DNA of 64,000 nt. Source: SAR202 cluster bacterium Io17-Chloro-G6 (GTDB taxonomy: Bacteria; Chloroflexota; Dehalococcoidia; UBA3495). A program made the position numbers and the translations under genes. The stretch's first letter is position 1. The number at the start of each line of letters is the position of its first letter. The notes under the pieces were generated by a model that did not search any database, was not told the origin of the DNA, and saw nothing but the letters and a program-made list of their open reading frames with translations. The stretch spans positions 6,168-70,167 of the forward strand of contig MUCT01000010.1 of the NCBI GenBank assembly GCA_002816585.1, given 5' to 3'. Below are positions 34,743-42,596 of the stretch, one piece after another.

Positions 34743-36106
34743 ATGATTACCAGACTATATTTTGAAAATTTCCGTGCTTTCGAGAAGCTGGAGATAAACC
34801 TAAGCCAGATAAACCTTTTTTTTGGTCCGAACAACTCTGGCAAATCCGCCTTGCTTAGCGCTCTCGGCCTGCTTTCCCAGACAGTGGACAGTATCGATCC
34901 TGAAATCCCCTTTCTGCTGAACGGCAAGTATGAAGAACTCGGTACGTTTGAAGACCTCGTTTTTCAAAATAAGGTGGATAAAAAGATTAAAATTGGATTG
35001 GAGGTTATAGGCCTGAAAGAGACGGTGTTTCGTCCATCGAGCAGCCGGTCGCGTGGCTATCAAATCGTTGAAAACGATATGCCGGCAGCTTATATGGAAG
35101 TCACTCTTGGGTATCGTAAACAGCGCCATGAAGTCACCCTAGAAGCGATGGAATTTAGATCGCCATCCGATCAATTATTACTAAGGACTAGACGGGTCAA
35201 TAGGTCGGGGCGCCAAGTTGTTGATTCCATGGATGATAGCTATAGCATCACTCCCGGTGAAGCCTCTAGAGCTCTCGATATGCACCATTTTCTTCCGTTC
35301 ATTGGCGTAAACGTTGGAAATCGGTCGTCCAGGAGCAATGCCCTAAGCCGACGAATACGTTATTTGACCATGGGCATCAATGAGATTCTTACAAATATCG
35401 AGTTTGTCGGCCCATTCAGGCAGTATCCTCAACGAACCTATCTGTCTTCTGGGGAAAGCCCTTCGACTGTGGGCAAGCACGGTGAGAGAGCAATTGATAT
35501 TCTGGTCGCCGACTCTCGAAGGAGGGGATCCAAACGCCTGGGAATTGCTTCCGCCGTATCCGAATGGCTACTCACTGCCGAAATTGCGCGTGAGATCGAA
35601 ATCAAAACGCTAACCGACCGTCACTTCGAAGCCCGCATGCGTCATTTCGCTACCGGAGAAAGTGAGAATTTAGCCGACATCGGATTTGGGTGTAGTCAAG
35701 TTCTACCGCTTTTGGTTGCCGGATATAATCTCGGGCCTGGTTCAACGTTCGTAGTACAACAGCCAGAAATCCATCTGCATCCGAGAGCACAAGCCGAACT
35801 CGGGACTTTCCTCTGCTCACTAGCCCAAAGGGGAATTCAAGTTTTCGTCGAAACCCACAGTGAACATCTGCTGCTCCGCCTACAAAGCCACGTCGCAGCA
35901 GGGGATCTTGAAGCAAAAATATCGCTGTCCACTATGTCTATCCCGAAGCCAGTCTCCGTAAGGCCGCAGTTAAGTTACCTTTAGACAGCAACGGACTCTT
36001 TTCCGAAGAATGGCCGGAGGGGTTCTTCCCAGAGCGATTCAATGAAGCGAGACGGTTAGCTCAAGCGTCATCCGGGCGCAACGCCGTGGCGGTTTCAAAT
36101 GGATGA
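34743..36106 (+). CDS. AAA ATPase of the DUF3696/OLD-like type, frameshifted
   Basis: The intact frame gives 413 aa ending at 35984, but the C-terminal region of the family continues in another frame to TGA 36104-36106. The break is at an A5 run (35915-35919): one more A would give EAK-N-IAVHYVYPEASL and an extra 57 aa. Walker A is GPNNSGKS (28-35), Walker B is FVVQQPEIHLHP near residue 337, and ETHSEHLLLRLQS is the switch region. The family couples ATP use to a nuclease, often in phage defence. The downstream PIN-like gene overlaps by 8 nt. The region is AT-richer than the surroundings, suggesting transfer. Confidence 0.7.
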
Positions 36107-36601
36107 CGGTGTCGTAATCGACGCTTCGGTTATCGCATTATTTTATCCAGAGCTTGTGCACGGGCAAGGCCCTTTATACACATTGATACATCGCCTCTCA
36201 ACGCAATTTGGTCTTGCGGTAAATGATTTGATTTTGGCTGAATGGCGACGCGTCTGCGATACTCCGCTTCTGAATGACTGGATCACAGACGAGTTAAAAA
36301 CCGGACGTATACGGATGGTAAATTCTAGTCTACCCGAATCTATACGAAAAAAATCCGTATCGATTATGGACTCCCTCAATCTTCCCGCGATATCCAACAC
36401 ATTCGGTGCGCATACGGTACGAAGGTGCGATACATTTTGTCTGAGGATATTGACCACTTCGATCCGAAGTTGAAAGGTGGAACTTCCCAAGACATTATCA
36501 GAGCGCGAGATACGAGGGAAGGCAGGCTCTGTGTATACCTAAAAAAAGAGCTAGGCATCCAATTGGGCACTACCAAGCATTGCTACGAAGATTTGCTGTG
36601 A
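36099..36601 (+). CDS. PIN-like nuclease, frameshifted
   Basis: The intact frame is 124 aa and ends at 36473. Adding one A at the A7 run (36347-36353) restores a frame to TGA 36599-36601, giving about 167 aa. The C-terminal half would then read RYILSEDIDHFDPKLKGG, a good PIN-type acidic motif. The N-terminus has VVIDASVIALFYPE with Asp8, and NDLILAEWRRV supplies a Glu. PIN nucleases cut RNA or DNA with Mg2+. It follows the ATPase gene with 8 nt overlap. Both genes break at A-runs, so decay, sequencing error and slippage are all possible. Confidence 0.6.
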
Positions 36602-36660
36602 AGTGGAAGTAAATTGAGTACGGCCCAGCGTTTCGTGAAATATTCTTCTTTTCAATCAAA

Positions 36661-37590
36661 TTATTCGTTCACCCGCTGCACCCCGCCGCCCAACAGCCGA
36701 AAATGGTACACCATGTCGGCGTCGGGGAAGGCCTCTTGGGCTTTGAGATAGGTCGACTTTCCCCGGCGCTCTCTGGCATCCAAGAGAACACCCATTATGG
36801 TGCCGCTGTGACCAACATTGATCCCTACCGCGCCCACCGACTCAGCGAACTCCTTCACCTCGGCCAGCCGTGGCTTGGCGAGAACGTTCTGGCTGGCTTG
36901 GGCGCTGATGCTCGCCCCCTGACCCACGAGCACGGGATCTTGTTCGGCGATCCCCTGCCGGAGCAGACGCAGGGCCTCAGTGGTCTCCTGATCAACCGAC
37001 TCCCAACGGCTGAAGCGGTCGACCAGATTGAACTGCACGGTGTCCACGGTGCCGCCCAGATCCAGGGCCACAATCTCCATGGGAGGCGGAGGGCCCAGGC
37101 TCTCCCGGATGAATCCGGCACGGTGGTCGAAGAGAGCAACGCCGGGAATCATCACGCCGTCGGTGGGTTCGATGGACAGGGCGATCTGGGCGATTTGATA
37201 TGGGGTTAGCTCTTCACCCAAAGCCAGGCCGGTGGCGGCGATGGCGGCGGCCAAGTCGGCGCTGCTGCTGCCCATGCCCTTGCCGCGGGGAATGGGGTTG
37301 TTAACAGTCAGCCGGGCTCTGACCTTGGCGTTTTTCATTTGCGAAAGGGTGCGGCGGACTGCCGCGGCGGCCTTGCTGCAATCTTCTGGAGCTTCCACGC
37401 CGGGTCCGTCGGAAAAGATTTCAACTTTGACCCGAGAGTAGAAGTCGATCGGACAGGTAACCAAGAAATGGATCCCTTCCACAACACCCTGGGCCAACTC
37501 ACCGCAAACGCCGGGCGCCCGGACCGTAGCGCTACCCAGGAGGAGCGCAGCTCCGTTTTCGTCCGATACACCGTCATTTGTTGAGGCCAA
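36661..37590 (-). CDS. pduX: GHMP kinase, L-threonine kinase PduX-like
   Basis: 309 aa from TTG 37590, nine bases after GGAG inside the end of cobU; no ATG fits in frame. PGVCGELAQG near the N-terminus and the ATP loop PRGKGMGSSSADLAA are the GHMP motifs. The PGxCGExxQG variant is that of PduX, which phosphorylates L-threonine to L-threonine-O-3-phosphate. CobD then decarboxylates this to the aminopropanol phosphate linker of cobalamin. The C-terminal VGAVGINVGHSGTIMGVLL supports the family. Its place as last gene of the cob cluster agrees. It could in principle be another GHMP kinase, but the position argues against that. Confidence 0.8.
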   Translation of the reverse strand: MASTNDGVSDENGAALLLGSATVRAPGVCGELAQGVVEGIHFLVTCPIDFYSRVKVEIFSDGPGVEAPEDCSKAAAAVRRTLSQMKNAKVRARLTVNNPIPRGKGMGSSSADLAAAIAATGLALGEELTPYQIAQIALSIEPTDGVMIPGVALFDHRAGFIRESLGPPPPMEIVALDLGGTVDTVQFNLVDRFSRWESVDQETTEALRLLRQGIAEQDPVLVGQGASISAQASQNVLAKPRLAEVKEFAESVGAVGINVGHSGTIMGVLLDARERRGKSTYLKAQEAFPDADMVYHFRLLGGGVQRVNE

Positions 37591-37596
37591 ATGGAA

Positions 37597-38160
37597 CTAC
37601 TCCGAGCCCGCTGGTTTGATCCGATTGGGCAGCCCCGCAACCACCAGAAACACCTCGGTGGCGGCGGCGGCGATTTGCTGATTCACCATTCCCAGGACGT
37701 CTTGGAACTTGCGTCCCAGAGGCTCTGGCGGCACCAGGCTCATGCCAACCTCGCTGCTGACTAGGACAAAGCCCTGGCAGGATTCGGCAACCAACCCCAG
37801 AAGTTTGCCGGTCTCAGCCATCACGGTTTCCTCTATGGCTGCCTTGGTTGAACCCTGATGCTCCATCAGAAGATTGGCCACCCAGACGTCCACTGAATCT
37901 ACTAACACTACACCAGGGCGGTCGGGCCTCAACAACAGCGGCGCCAATTTTTCCGCCAATTTGCTGGGTTCCTCCAGAGTCGACCAATGAGGCGGTCTGG
38001 ACTCCCGGTGCCGCTGAATGCGCTCTTTCATCTCATCGTCGACGGCCAGCCCAGTAGCCACGTACAGCGTGGATTGGTCCGCCGATGCAACCTTGCTCTC
38101 GGCGAAGGCGCTCTTGCCAGACCTGACTCCCCCCAGCACGAGACAAAGCTGAGAGGCCAT
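37597..38160 (-). CDS. cobU: Adenosylcobinamide kinase/guanylyltransferase CobU/CobP
   Basis: 187 aa. Walker A GGVRSGKS (10-17) is the nucleotide site. RHRESRP near residue 50 and LVSSEVGMSLVPPEPLGRKFQDVLGMVNQ are typical of CobU, which phosphorylates adenosylcobinamide and then attaches GMP to give AdoCbi-GDP. The guanylylated histidine is probably in the RHRESRPP region. Six nucleotides separate it from both neighbouring genes (cobQ and pduX). Step order in the pathway: CobQ, linker attachment, CobU, CobS, CobC. Confidence 0.9.
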   Translation of the reverse strand: MASQLCLVLGGVRSGKSAFAESKVASADQSTLYVATGLAVDDEMKERIQRHRESRPPHWSTLEEPSKLAEKLAPLLLRPDRPGVVLVDSVDVWVANLLMEHQGSTKAAIEETVMAETGKLLGLVAESCQGFVLVSSEVGMSLVPPEPLGRKFQDVLGMVNQQIAAAATEVFLVVAGLPNRIKPAGSE

Positions 38161-38166
38161 TAAACA

Positions 38167-39714
38167 CTAGGCCCTGGCCGCATCGTAGTCACGGCTTAGT
38201 CCGGCTGCACGGTACACCAGATCCATGTCGATGCTGGATCGGACCCAATCGGCCAATTTGTCGTATTCCCGGTCCAGGTCCAACTCAGAGGTTACACTCG
38301 GTAATGAAACACCCTTGCGGCGGGCCAGCTCCTGCAATATTGCGCCCCTCAACCCGCCATTTTGGAACAGTCCGTGGATATAGGTGCCCATCACGCTGCC
38401 CGAGGGATCCAAGGCCCCTTCCGGTGAATCGGAAGCGGTCACCGGCACATCGGCACGGTCTTCGATGCGGAAGGGAGGGGAAACGCCTTCTCCGACGGTC
38501 CTCCCCATGTGTATCTCGTACCCTTGCACCGGCATGCCAGATGCGCCCGATAACAGGCCGGTGGCCGCAACCACCTTCCCGCTGATCCTGTGAGTCTCTT
38601 TGCTGCCCAAGAACACGGTAGATAAGGGTAGCAGCCCCAGGCCCTCCAGTTCCGGAATGGATGACTCGATGTGGTCCGGGTCGCAGACTTTGGTACCCAG
38701 CATCTGGTAGCCGCCGCAGATCCCAATCACCGCCGCGCCATTGGCGTGCAAGGTTGTTACAGCTCCACTCAAGCCCCGTTCATTCATCCAGGCCAGGTCG
38801 GGGATAGTAGTTTTGGTGCCTGGGATGATCACCAAGTCGGGACGGCCCAACTCGGCGGGAGAATCCACGTACCGCAGATCGACGCCGGGATGACGGGCCA
38901 GGGGATCGAAATCGTCGAAGTTGGCGATGTGGGGAAGCTGGAGCACCGCCACGTCCAACACTGCCTGGGCGCTCACTCTTGATGAGTCGTCCAAAGCTAC
39001 CGAGTCCTCTTCGGGGATGTGTATGTCCCGGTAATGATGTACCAGCCCGGCCACGGGGATGCCGGTGTACTCTTCCAACCAGGTGATGCCGTCGGTCAGC
39101 AGGCTGGGGTCGCCCCGGAACTTGTTTATGATGAGGCCCTTGACAGTCTCTCGCTCCTCTGGCTCCAATAGCTGCAATGTGCCCACCAATGAGGCGAACA
39201 CACCGCCGCGGTCAATATCTCCGCAGAGAAACACTGGAGCATTGGCATAGCGGGCCACCCGCATGTTAACGATCTCGGTGGCCTTGAGGTTGATCTCAGC
39301 GGGACTGCCAGCGCCCTCAGCGATGACGATGTCAAAATCGTCGCGCAGTTTGTCCAAAGAGGTATGCACGGCCTCCCAAAGTTGGGGCTTGAGACCGAAG
39401 TAGTCCCTCACGTTGGCCGACAACATTGGGCGGCCCATGACCACCACCTGAGAGATGTGGTCGGCCTCGGGTTTCAATAGAACCGGGTTCATCTCCACCC
39501 GGGCCTCGACTCCAGCGGCGTCGGCTTGGACCGCCTGGGCCCGCCCAATCTCACCACCGTCGGCGGTCACATAAGAGTTATTGGACATATTCTGGGCTTT
39601 GAACGGCGCAACGCGGAACCCGTCCTGGCGAAAAATGCGGCAGAACGCCGACACCAGCACGCTTTTGCCAACATGGGAAGCGGTGCCTTGGACCATGAGT
39701 ACCTGTCCAGCCAT
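38167..39714 (-). CDS. cobQ: Cobyric acid synthase CobQ/CbiP
   Basis: 515 aa. The N-terminal dethiobiotin-synthetase-like ATP-binding domain has MVQGTASHVGKSVLVSAFCR (P-loop GTASHVGKS). The characteristic PFKAQNMSNNSYV and IAEGAGSPAEINL segments follow. The C-terminal class I glutaminase domain has IGICGGYQMLG with the nucleophile Cys and MGTYIHGLF with its His. It amidates adenosyl-cobyrinic acid a,c-diamide four times using glutamine and ATP. It sits 6 nt before cobU and after the phosphatase gene. Length is normal for the family. Confidence 0.95.
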   Translation of the reverse strand: MAGQVLMVQGTASHVGKSVLVSAFCRIFRQDGFRVAPFKAQNMSNNSYVTADGGEIGRAQAVQADAAGVEARVEMNPVLLKPEADHISQVVVMGRPMLSANVRDYFGLKPQLWEAVHTSLDKLRDDFDIVIAEGAGSPAEINLKATEIVNMRVARYANAPVFLCGDIDRGGVFASLVGTLQLLEPEERETVKGLIINKFRGDPSLLTDGITWLEEYTGIPVAGLVHHYRDIHIPEEDSVALDDSSRVSAQAVLDVAVLQLPHIANFDDFDPLARHPGVDLRYVDSPAELGRPDLVIIPGTKTTIPDLAWMNERGLSGAVTTLHANGAAVIGICGGYQMLGTKVCDPDHIESSIPELEGLGLLPLSTVFLGSKETHRISGKVVAATGLLSGASGMPVQGYEIHMGRTVGEGVSPPFRIEDRADVPVTASDSPEGALDPSGSVMGTYIHGLFQNGGLRGAILQELARRKGVSLPSVTSELDLDREYDKLADWVRSSIDMDLVYRAAGLSRDYDAARA

Positions 39715-39747
39715 CTAGAGGGGAACTCCTTTGTTGCTACTTCTCAA

Positions 39748-40365
39748 TTAACCGGCCATCCCATTCAGATGAGAGAGGTCGTTGAACAAACGCAGCACTG
39801 CGTTGTCTTCATAGGTTTCGATCAACGTTAGTCCGCAGTTGCCGAACACAAACGACCAGTTGCCCTCCAGGGGCATGGACAATAACGAGACCATGCCGGC
39901 CCGGAGAGAACCACCATGGCCAACCACCAAGACGGTCTCGTTTAGATGTTTGCCCTTGATCTCGCCGAAAACCTGCGCCATGCGTGAACTTACGTCTCGG
40001 GTAGTCTCGCCGCCAGCGGGCGCGTAGTCCAGGTTCTTTTCCAGGTACCTGGGATAATCGTCGGGGAATTGGTCCTTGATCTCCGTCAGGGTCATCCCTT
40101 CGAATGAGCCCTTATGATACTCCCGGAGACTGGCTGTTCGATTTAGAACGACCTCCCGCTCACCGATAGCAAGCGTGGCGGTCTCGGAGGCACGCTTCAG
40201 GTCGCTGCAATAGGCGACGTCAATAGGAATCGAAGCCAGGCGCGCTCCGAGCAATCGTGCCTGCTCAGCGCCGGTAACCGAGAGCCCGATATCGGTATGT
40301 CCTTGAATCCGTTCTTCGGCATTCCAGTCTGTTTCGCCGTGACGGACGATTAAAAGCGTTCCCAT
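39748..40365 (-). CDS. cobC: Histidine phosphatase, probable alpha-ribazole phosphatase CobC
   Basis: 205 aa from ATG 40365; a GTG at 40389 is an alternative. The phosphoglycerate-mutase-like motif is TLLIVRHGETDWN with catalytic His9. GHGGSLRAGM carries the second His, and RASETATLAIG is the usual strand. CobC removes the phosphate from alpha-ribazole-phosphate or adenosylcobalamin-phosphate at the last step of the pathway. The reason for choosing CobC over a generic phosphatase is its position as first gene of the cob cluster, 33 nt before cobQ. CobS, CobT and CobD are not in the window. Confidence 0.8.
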   Translation of the reverse strand: MGTLLIVRHGETDWNAEERIQGHTDIGLSVTGAEQARLLGARLASIPIDVAYCSDLKRASETATLAIGEREVVLNRTASLREYHKGSFEGMTLTEIKDQFPDDYPRYLEKNLDYAPAGGETTRDVSSRMAQVFGEIKGKHLNETVLVVGHGGSLRAGMVSLLSMPLEGNWSFVFGNCGLTLIETYEDNAVLRLFNDLSHLNGMAG

Positions 40366-40455
40366 TCTGGTGGATATTCTAAACACCACGCACTTGAAAG
40401 TACACCGAAGAGTGTAAGTTAATGGTGTTGTAGTGTCGTCGCATACAACATATTG

Positions 40456-40475
40456 ATGAGGCTATGTAGCCTCAT
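40456..40475. promoter_or_regulatory. Palindrome in the cobC/DUF5679 divergent region
   Basis: ATGAGGCT and AGCCTCAT flank a 4-nt centre within 40456-40475, a near-perfect palindrome. It lies between the diverging cobC cluster and the small zinc-ribbon gene, about 90 bp upstream of the first and 50 bp upstream of the predicted promoter of the second. A regulator operator is a reasonable guess. Confidence 0.4.
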
Positions 40476-40511
40476 TACTTGCCATAATTTAAGAAATCGG
40501 CATACTATATG

Positions 40512-40541
40512 TTGACATGCCTTTGAAATCCACGCTACAAT
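40512..40541 (+). promoter_or_regulatory. Sigma-70-type promoter of the DUF5679-like gene
   Basis: A consensus -35 TTGACA (40512-40517) and a -10 TACAAT (40536-40541) are separated by 18 bp. A start near 40548 would leave a leader of about 24 nt before ATG 40572, with GGGAGG as ribosome site. Confidence 0.75.
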
Positions 40542-40571
40542 GTCTCGACCGTATCTATGGGAGGTGCGTGT

Positions 40572-40712
40572 ATGGAAGCCTACTGTGTGAAATGTAGGAG
40601 CAAACGAGAGATCAAGGATCCTCAGAAGATCACCATGAAGAATGGGAAGCCTGCCACGTCGGGCACGTGCCCAAACTGCGGCACCAAGGTATTTCGGATC
40701 GGGGCCGCTTAG
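40572..40712 (+). CDS. Small zinc-ribbon protein, DUF5679-like
   Basis: 46 aa, ATG with GGGAGGTG upstream. Cysteines sit as CVKC near residues 5-8 and CPNC near residues 34-37, and the intervening segment is basic. It matches by eye the short DUF5679 proteins common in Chloroflexota, with a REIKDPQK middle and TMKNGKPAT before the second pair. A zinc ribbon is likely; a role in RNA or DNA binding is inferred from basicity. It has its own good promoter and terminator, suggesting strong and constant expression. Confidence 0.75.
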   Translation: MEAYCVKCRSKREIKDPQKITMKNGKPATSGTCPNCGTKVFRIGAA

Positions 40713-40731
40713 CCGCGGCCCTTGGCTTTTC
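40702..40731 (+). terminator. Terminator of the DUF5679-like gene
   Basis: GGGCCGC (40702-40708) pairs with GCGGCCC (40715-40721) around TTAGCC. T-rich sequence follows from 40727. The stem begins inside the last codons of the gene and includes its stop. Confidence 0.7.
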
Positions 40732-41027
40732 TTCTTCGCTGATTGCGGGCGGCGTGGCGGCGGTTTGGTTTTTCATACCGGCCGCTTCATTCTCCGCAGA
40801 TCGATGAGGCCTAGGCCTGTAGCCGCCATCCTTGGCGGTGATGGGTTGTGTGTTTTCGGTGGCTGCCGACAGTGCCAATAGGTCTTTATGATTGCTGTCC
40901 GTTTCGATCTAGGGTGGGGTTGATCGTGCGGAGACGCTGGGTCGCGGACTTCTGCGGCCTTGATGCGTCAACTCATCAAGTGATGCCCCTGCGCCGGTTA
41001 GCGCGGGTACGGCAAACATTCTTTATG
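40732..41027 (+). ncRNA. Candidate structured RNA or untranslated leader, low confidence
   Basis: About 300 nt without a credible reading frame lie between the DUF5679 terminator and a second, very strong terminator. CTTGATG and CATCAAG pair around CGTCAACT near 40970, and GCGC pairs with GCGC around 41000. I cannot match it to tmRNA, 6S, SRP or RNase P RNA. The argument for a small RNA is the isolated terminator with no gene before it. Confidence 0.25.
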
Positions 41028-41066
41028 TGGCCGGGGGACCCTCCCCTCCGGCCACAGGTTTTTTTT
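41027..41066 (+). terminator. Strong Rho-independent terminator
   Basis: GTGGCCGG (41027-41034) pairs with CCGGCCAC (41048-41055), and inner GGGA/TCCC pairs extend the stem. Eight T follow at 41059-41066. The transcript it ends is unknown; it may be a small RNA or read-through from the DUF5679 gene. Confidence 0.85.
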
Positions 41067-41104
41067 GGAATTCCCCCCATCCCCCGGTTATCCCCAGTTC
41101 CTTC

Positions 41105-41183
41105 CCAGAATTGCGCCAACCGTGAGCCTAGGTCTGGTCTGCCTTTCCCTGTGCTATCATGGCGGCGCTTGGCGCAATTCTGG
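41105..41183. promoter_or_regulatory. 15-bp perfect inverted repeat before the CMD gene
   Basis: CCAGAATTGCGCCAA (41105-41119) is the exact inverse complement of TTGGCGCAATTCTGG (41169-41183), with 49 nt between. A TATCAT (41155-41160) between the arms could be a -10 element. Arms placed like this around a promoter suggest paired operators, or a long hairpin in the leader of the downstream gene. Confidence 0.5.
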
Positions 41184-41262
41184 TCCTACAGCTCGTTTTT
41201 GCCCTGAGCAGCGCAGCGGTAATTTCACCTGCCGGAAATTACACTCATTGAACGGAGGGATC

Positions 41263-41562
41263 ATGACCCAGCCCGCCACTTGGCAAGACATCCTCCAGAA
41301 AGACGCTCCAGAGCTATTCAAAGTGGTTAACGGCGCCCGTGAATCTGTACTCACCGACGGCGCCCTTTCCGTTAAGGTAAAAACCCTCATGACCATGCTC
41401 TGCGACGCATTGTTAGCCCATCCTGATGGCGTGGCCAACATCGCCAATCGTGCCAGGGCGGCCGGGGCAACCGAAGAAGAGATCGCCGAGACCGTGGGCG
41501 TCGCCTTCCTTTTCGGTGGCATGCCCGCTCTGGTCACCGGCGCCAACGCCTTCAAGCGCTAG
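41263..41562 (+). CDS. Carboxymuconolactone decarboxylase/AhpD-like family protein
   Basis: 99 aa from ATG 41263 with CGGAGGG upstream; an upstream open frame to 41065 has no support. The CMD fold is recognised from KVKTLMTMLCDALLAHPDGVANIANRARAAGATEEEIAETVGVAFLFGGMPAL. The AhpD-type redox pair CxxC is not present; only one Cys remains in MLCDALLAHPDG, so it is probably not a peroxidase-type disulfide enzyme. It may act as a decarboxylase or a binding subunit. It starts the operon leading to the aminotransferase, SMP-30 and FAD-oxidase genes (gap 56 nt). Confidence 0.8.
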   Translation: MTQPATWQDILQKDAPELFKVVNGARESVLTDGALSVKVKTLMTMLCDALLAHPDGVANIANRARAAGATEEEIAETVGVAFLFGGMPALVTGANAFKR

Positions 41563-41618
41563 CATTCGCTGGTTTTGCTCCTCGGCATGATTCACTCGAA
41601 GATTCTGAGGTGGTTGTA

Positions 41619-42533
41619 ATGGCGCAGACCGAACCCATCGTGTTCTTCAATGGCGAACTTAAGCCCGAATCCCAGGTAGGCATCTCCATCCGGGACCGGG
41701 GTTACCTCTATGGCGACGCGGTCTTCGACGCCGCCCGGACTTTCAACGGGACGCCGTTCCGCCTCCCGGAACACGTGCACCGCCTTTACGATTCGCTGCG
41801 ATACTTGCGCATTGACCCGGAAATGGATCCCCAAGAGATGGAAGATTGGTCCCGGCAGGTAGTGAAGCATAACTACGAACTTCTCCCGCCCGGCCAGGAC
41901 ATGTGGGTCATGCAGCGCATCAGCCGGGGGGTCGAACCGGTTCTTCCCGGCGACGAGATGCGGCCCACGGTGTTGATCGAGACCCACCCCATTCCATTTG
42001 CCCGGAGGGCTTCTTTGTATCGGGATGGAGCGAACATTTTCACCCCCTCCGTGCCCAGGGTGCCCCCACGGTTCATCAGCCCACGGGCCAAGACCCACAA
42101 CTATCTGAACCTGATTCTGGGAGACCTGGAAGCCCAAGCCAGTGACCCGGACGCCTGGGCCGTGTTGTTGGACGAGGCGGGCAACCTGACCGAGGGCCGG
42201 GGCTCCAACATCTTCCTGGTCAAAGACGGGGCCGTTGCCACACCCAAAGGACAGTACGTGCTGGAAGGAATAACCAGGGGCGTCACCATGGACCTGGCCA
42301 CCGGCTTGAACATGCCGGTAGAAGAACGGGACTTAGACCTCTATGACGCCTACACCGCCGACGAGGCCTTCTTGACCTCGACCAGCCTGTGCATCTGCCC
42401 CATATCCGCGGTCAACGGCACCCCCGTGGCCGGAGGAAAGGCTCCGGGCATCATCACGCGCCGGTTGATGGACGCCTTCAGCGACCTGGCCGGAATGGAC
42501 TTCGAGGGGCAGTATCTGGCCCATCTCGAATAG
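41619..42533 (+). CDS. Class IV aminotransferase (branched-chain/aminodeoxychorismate lyase-like)
   Basis: 304 aa from ATG 41619 (GAGG eight bases upstream); a GTG at 41610 is also in frame. RDRGYLYGDAVFDAARTFNG and the pyridoxal-phosphate lysine in SPRAKTHNYLNLILGDLEA (Lys158) define fold type IV. LTEGRGSNIFLV binds the cofactor phosphate. BCAT, D-amino acid transaminase and ADC lyase share these features. In the operon with an FAD amine oxidase and an SMP-30 hydrolase it probably deaminates an amino compound used as carbon or nitrogen source. Specificity is not clear. Confidence 0.85.
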   Translation: MAQTEPIVFFNGELKPESQVGISIRDRGYLYGDAVFDAARTFNGTPFRLPEHVHRLYDSLRYLRIDPEMDPQEMEDWSRQVVKHNYELLPPGQDMWVMQRISRGVEPVLPGDEMRPTVLIETHPIPFARRASLYRDGANIFTPSVPRVPPRFISPRAKTHNYLNLILGDLEAQASDPDAWAVLLDEAGNLTEGRGSNIFLVKDGAVATPKGQYVLEGITRGVTMDLATGLNMPVEERDLDLYDAYTADEAFLTSTSLCICPISAVNGTPVAGGKAPGIITRRLMDAFSDLAGMDFEGQYLAHLE

Positions 42534-42596
42534 GGCTTTTGCCGGACCCCCCAAACAATCATCAACGCCTTAATCATCATCACGGAGGAGAGAACC

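Noticed and set aside
40630..40881. Two overlapping frames (79 and 82 aa) over the DUF5679 gene and its terminator
   Set aside because: They overlap a gene with a good promoter, ribosome site and terminator, and have unlikely composition.
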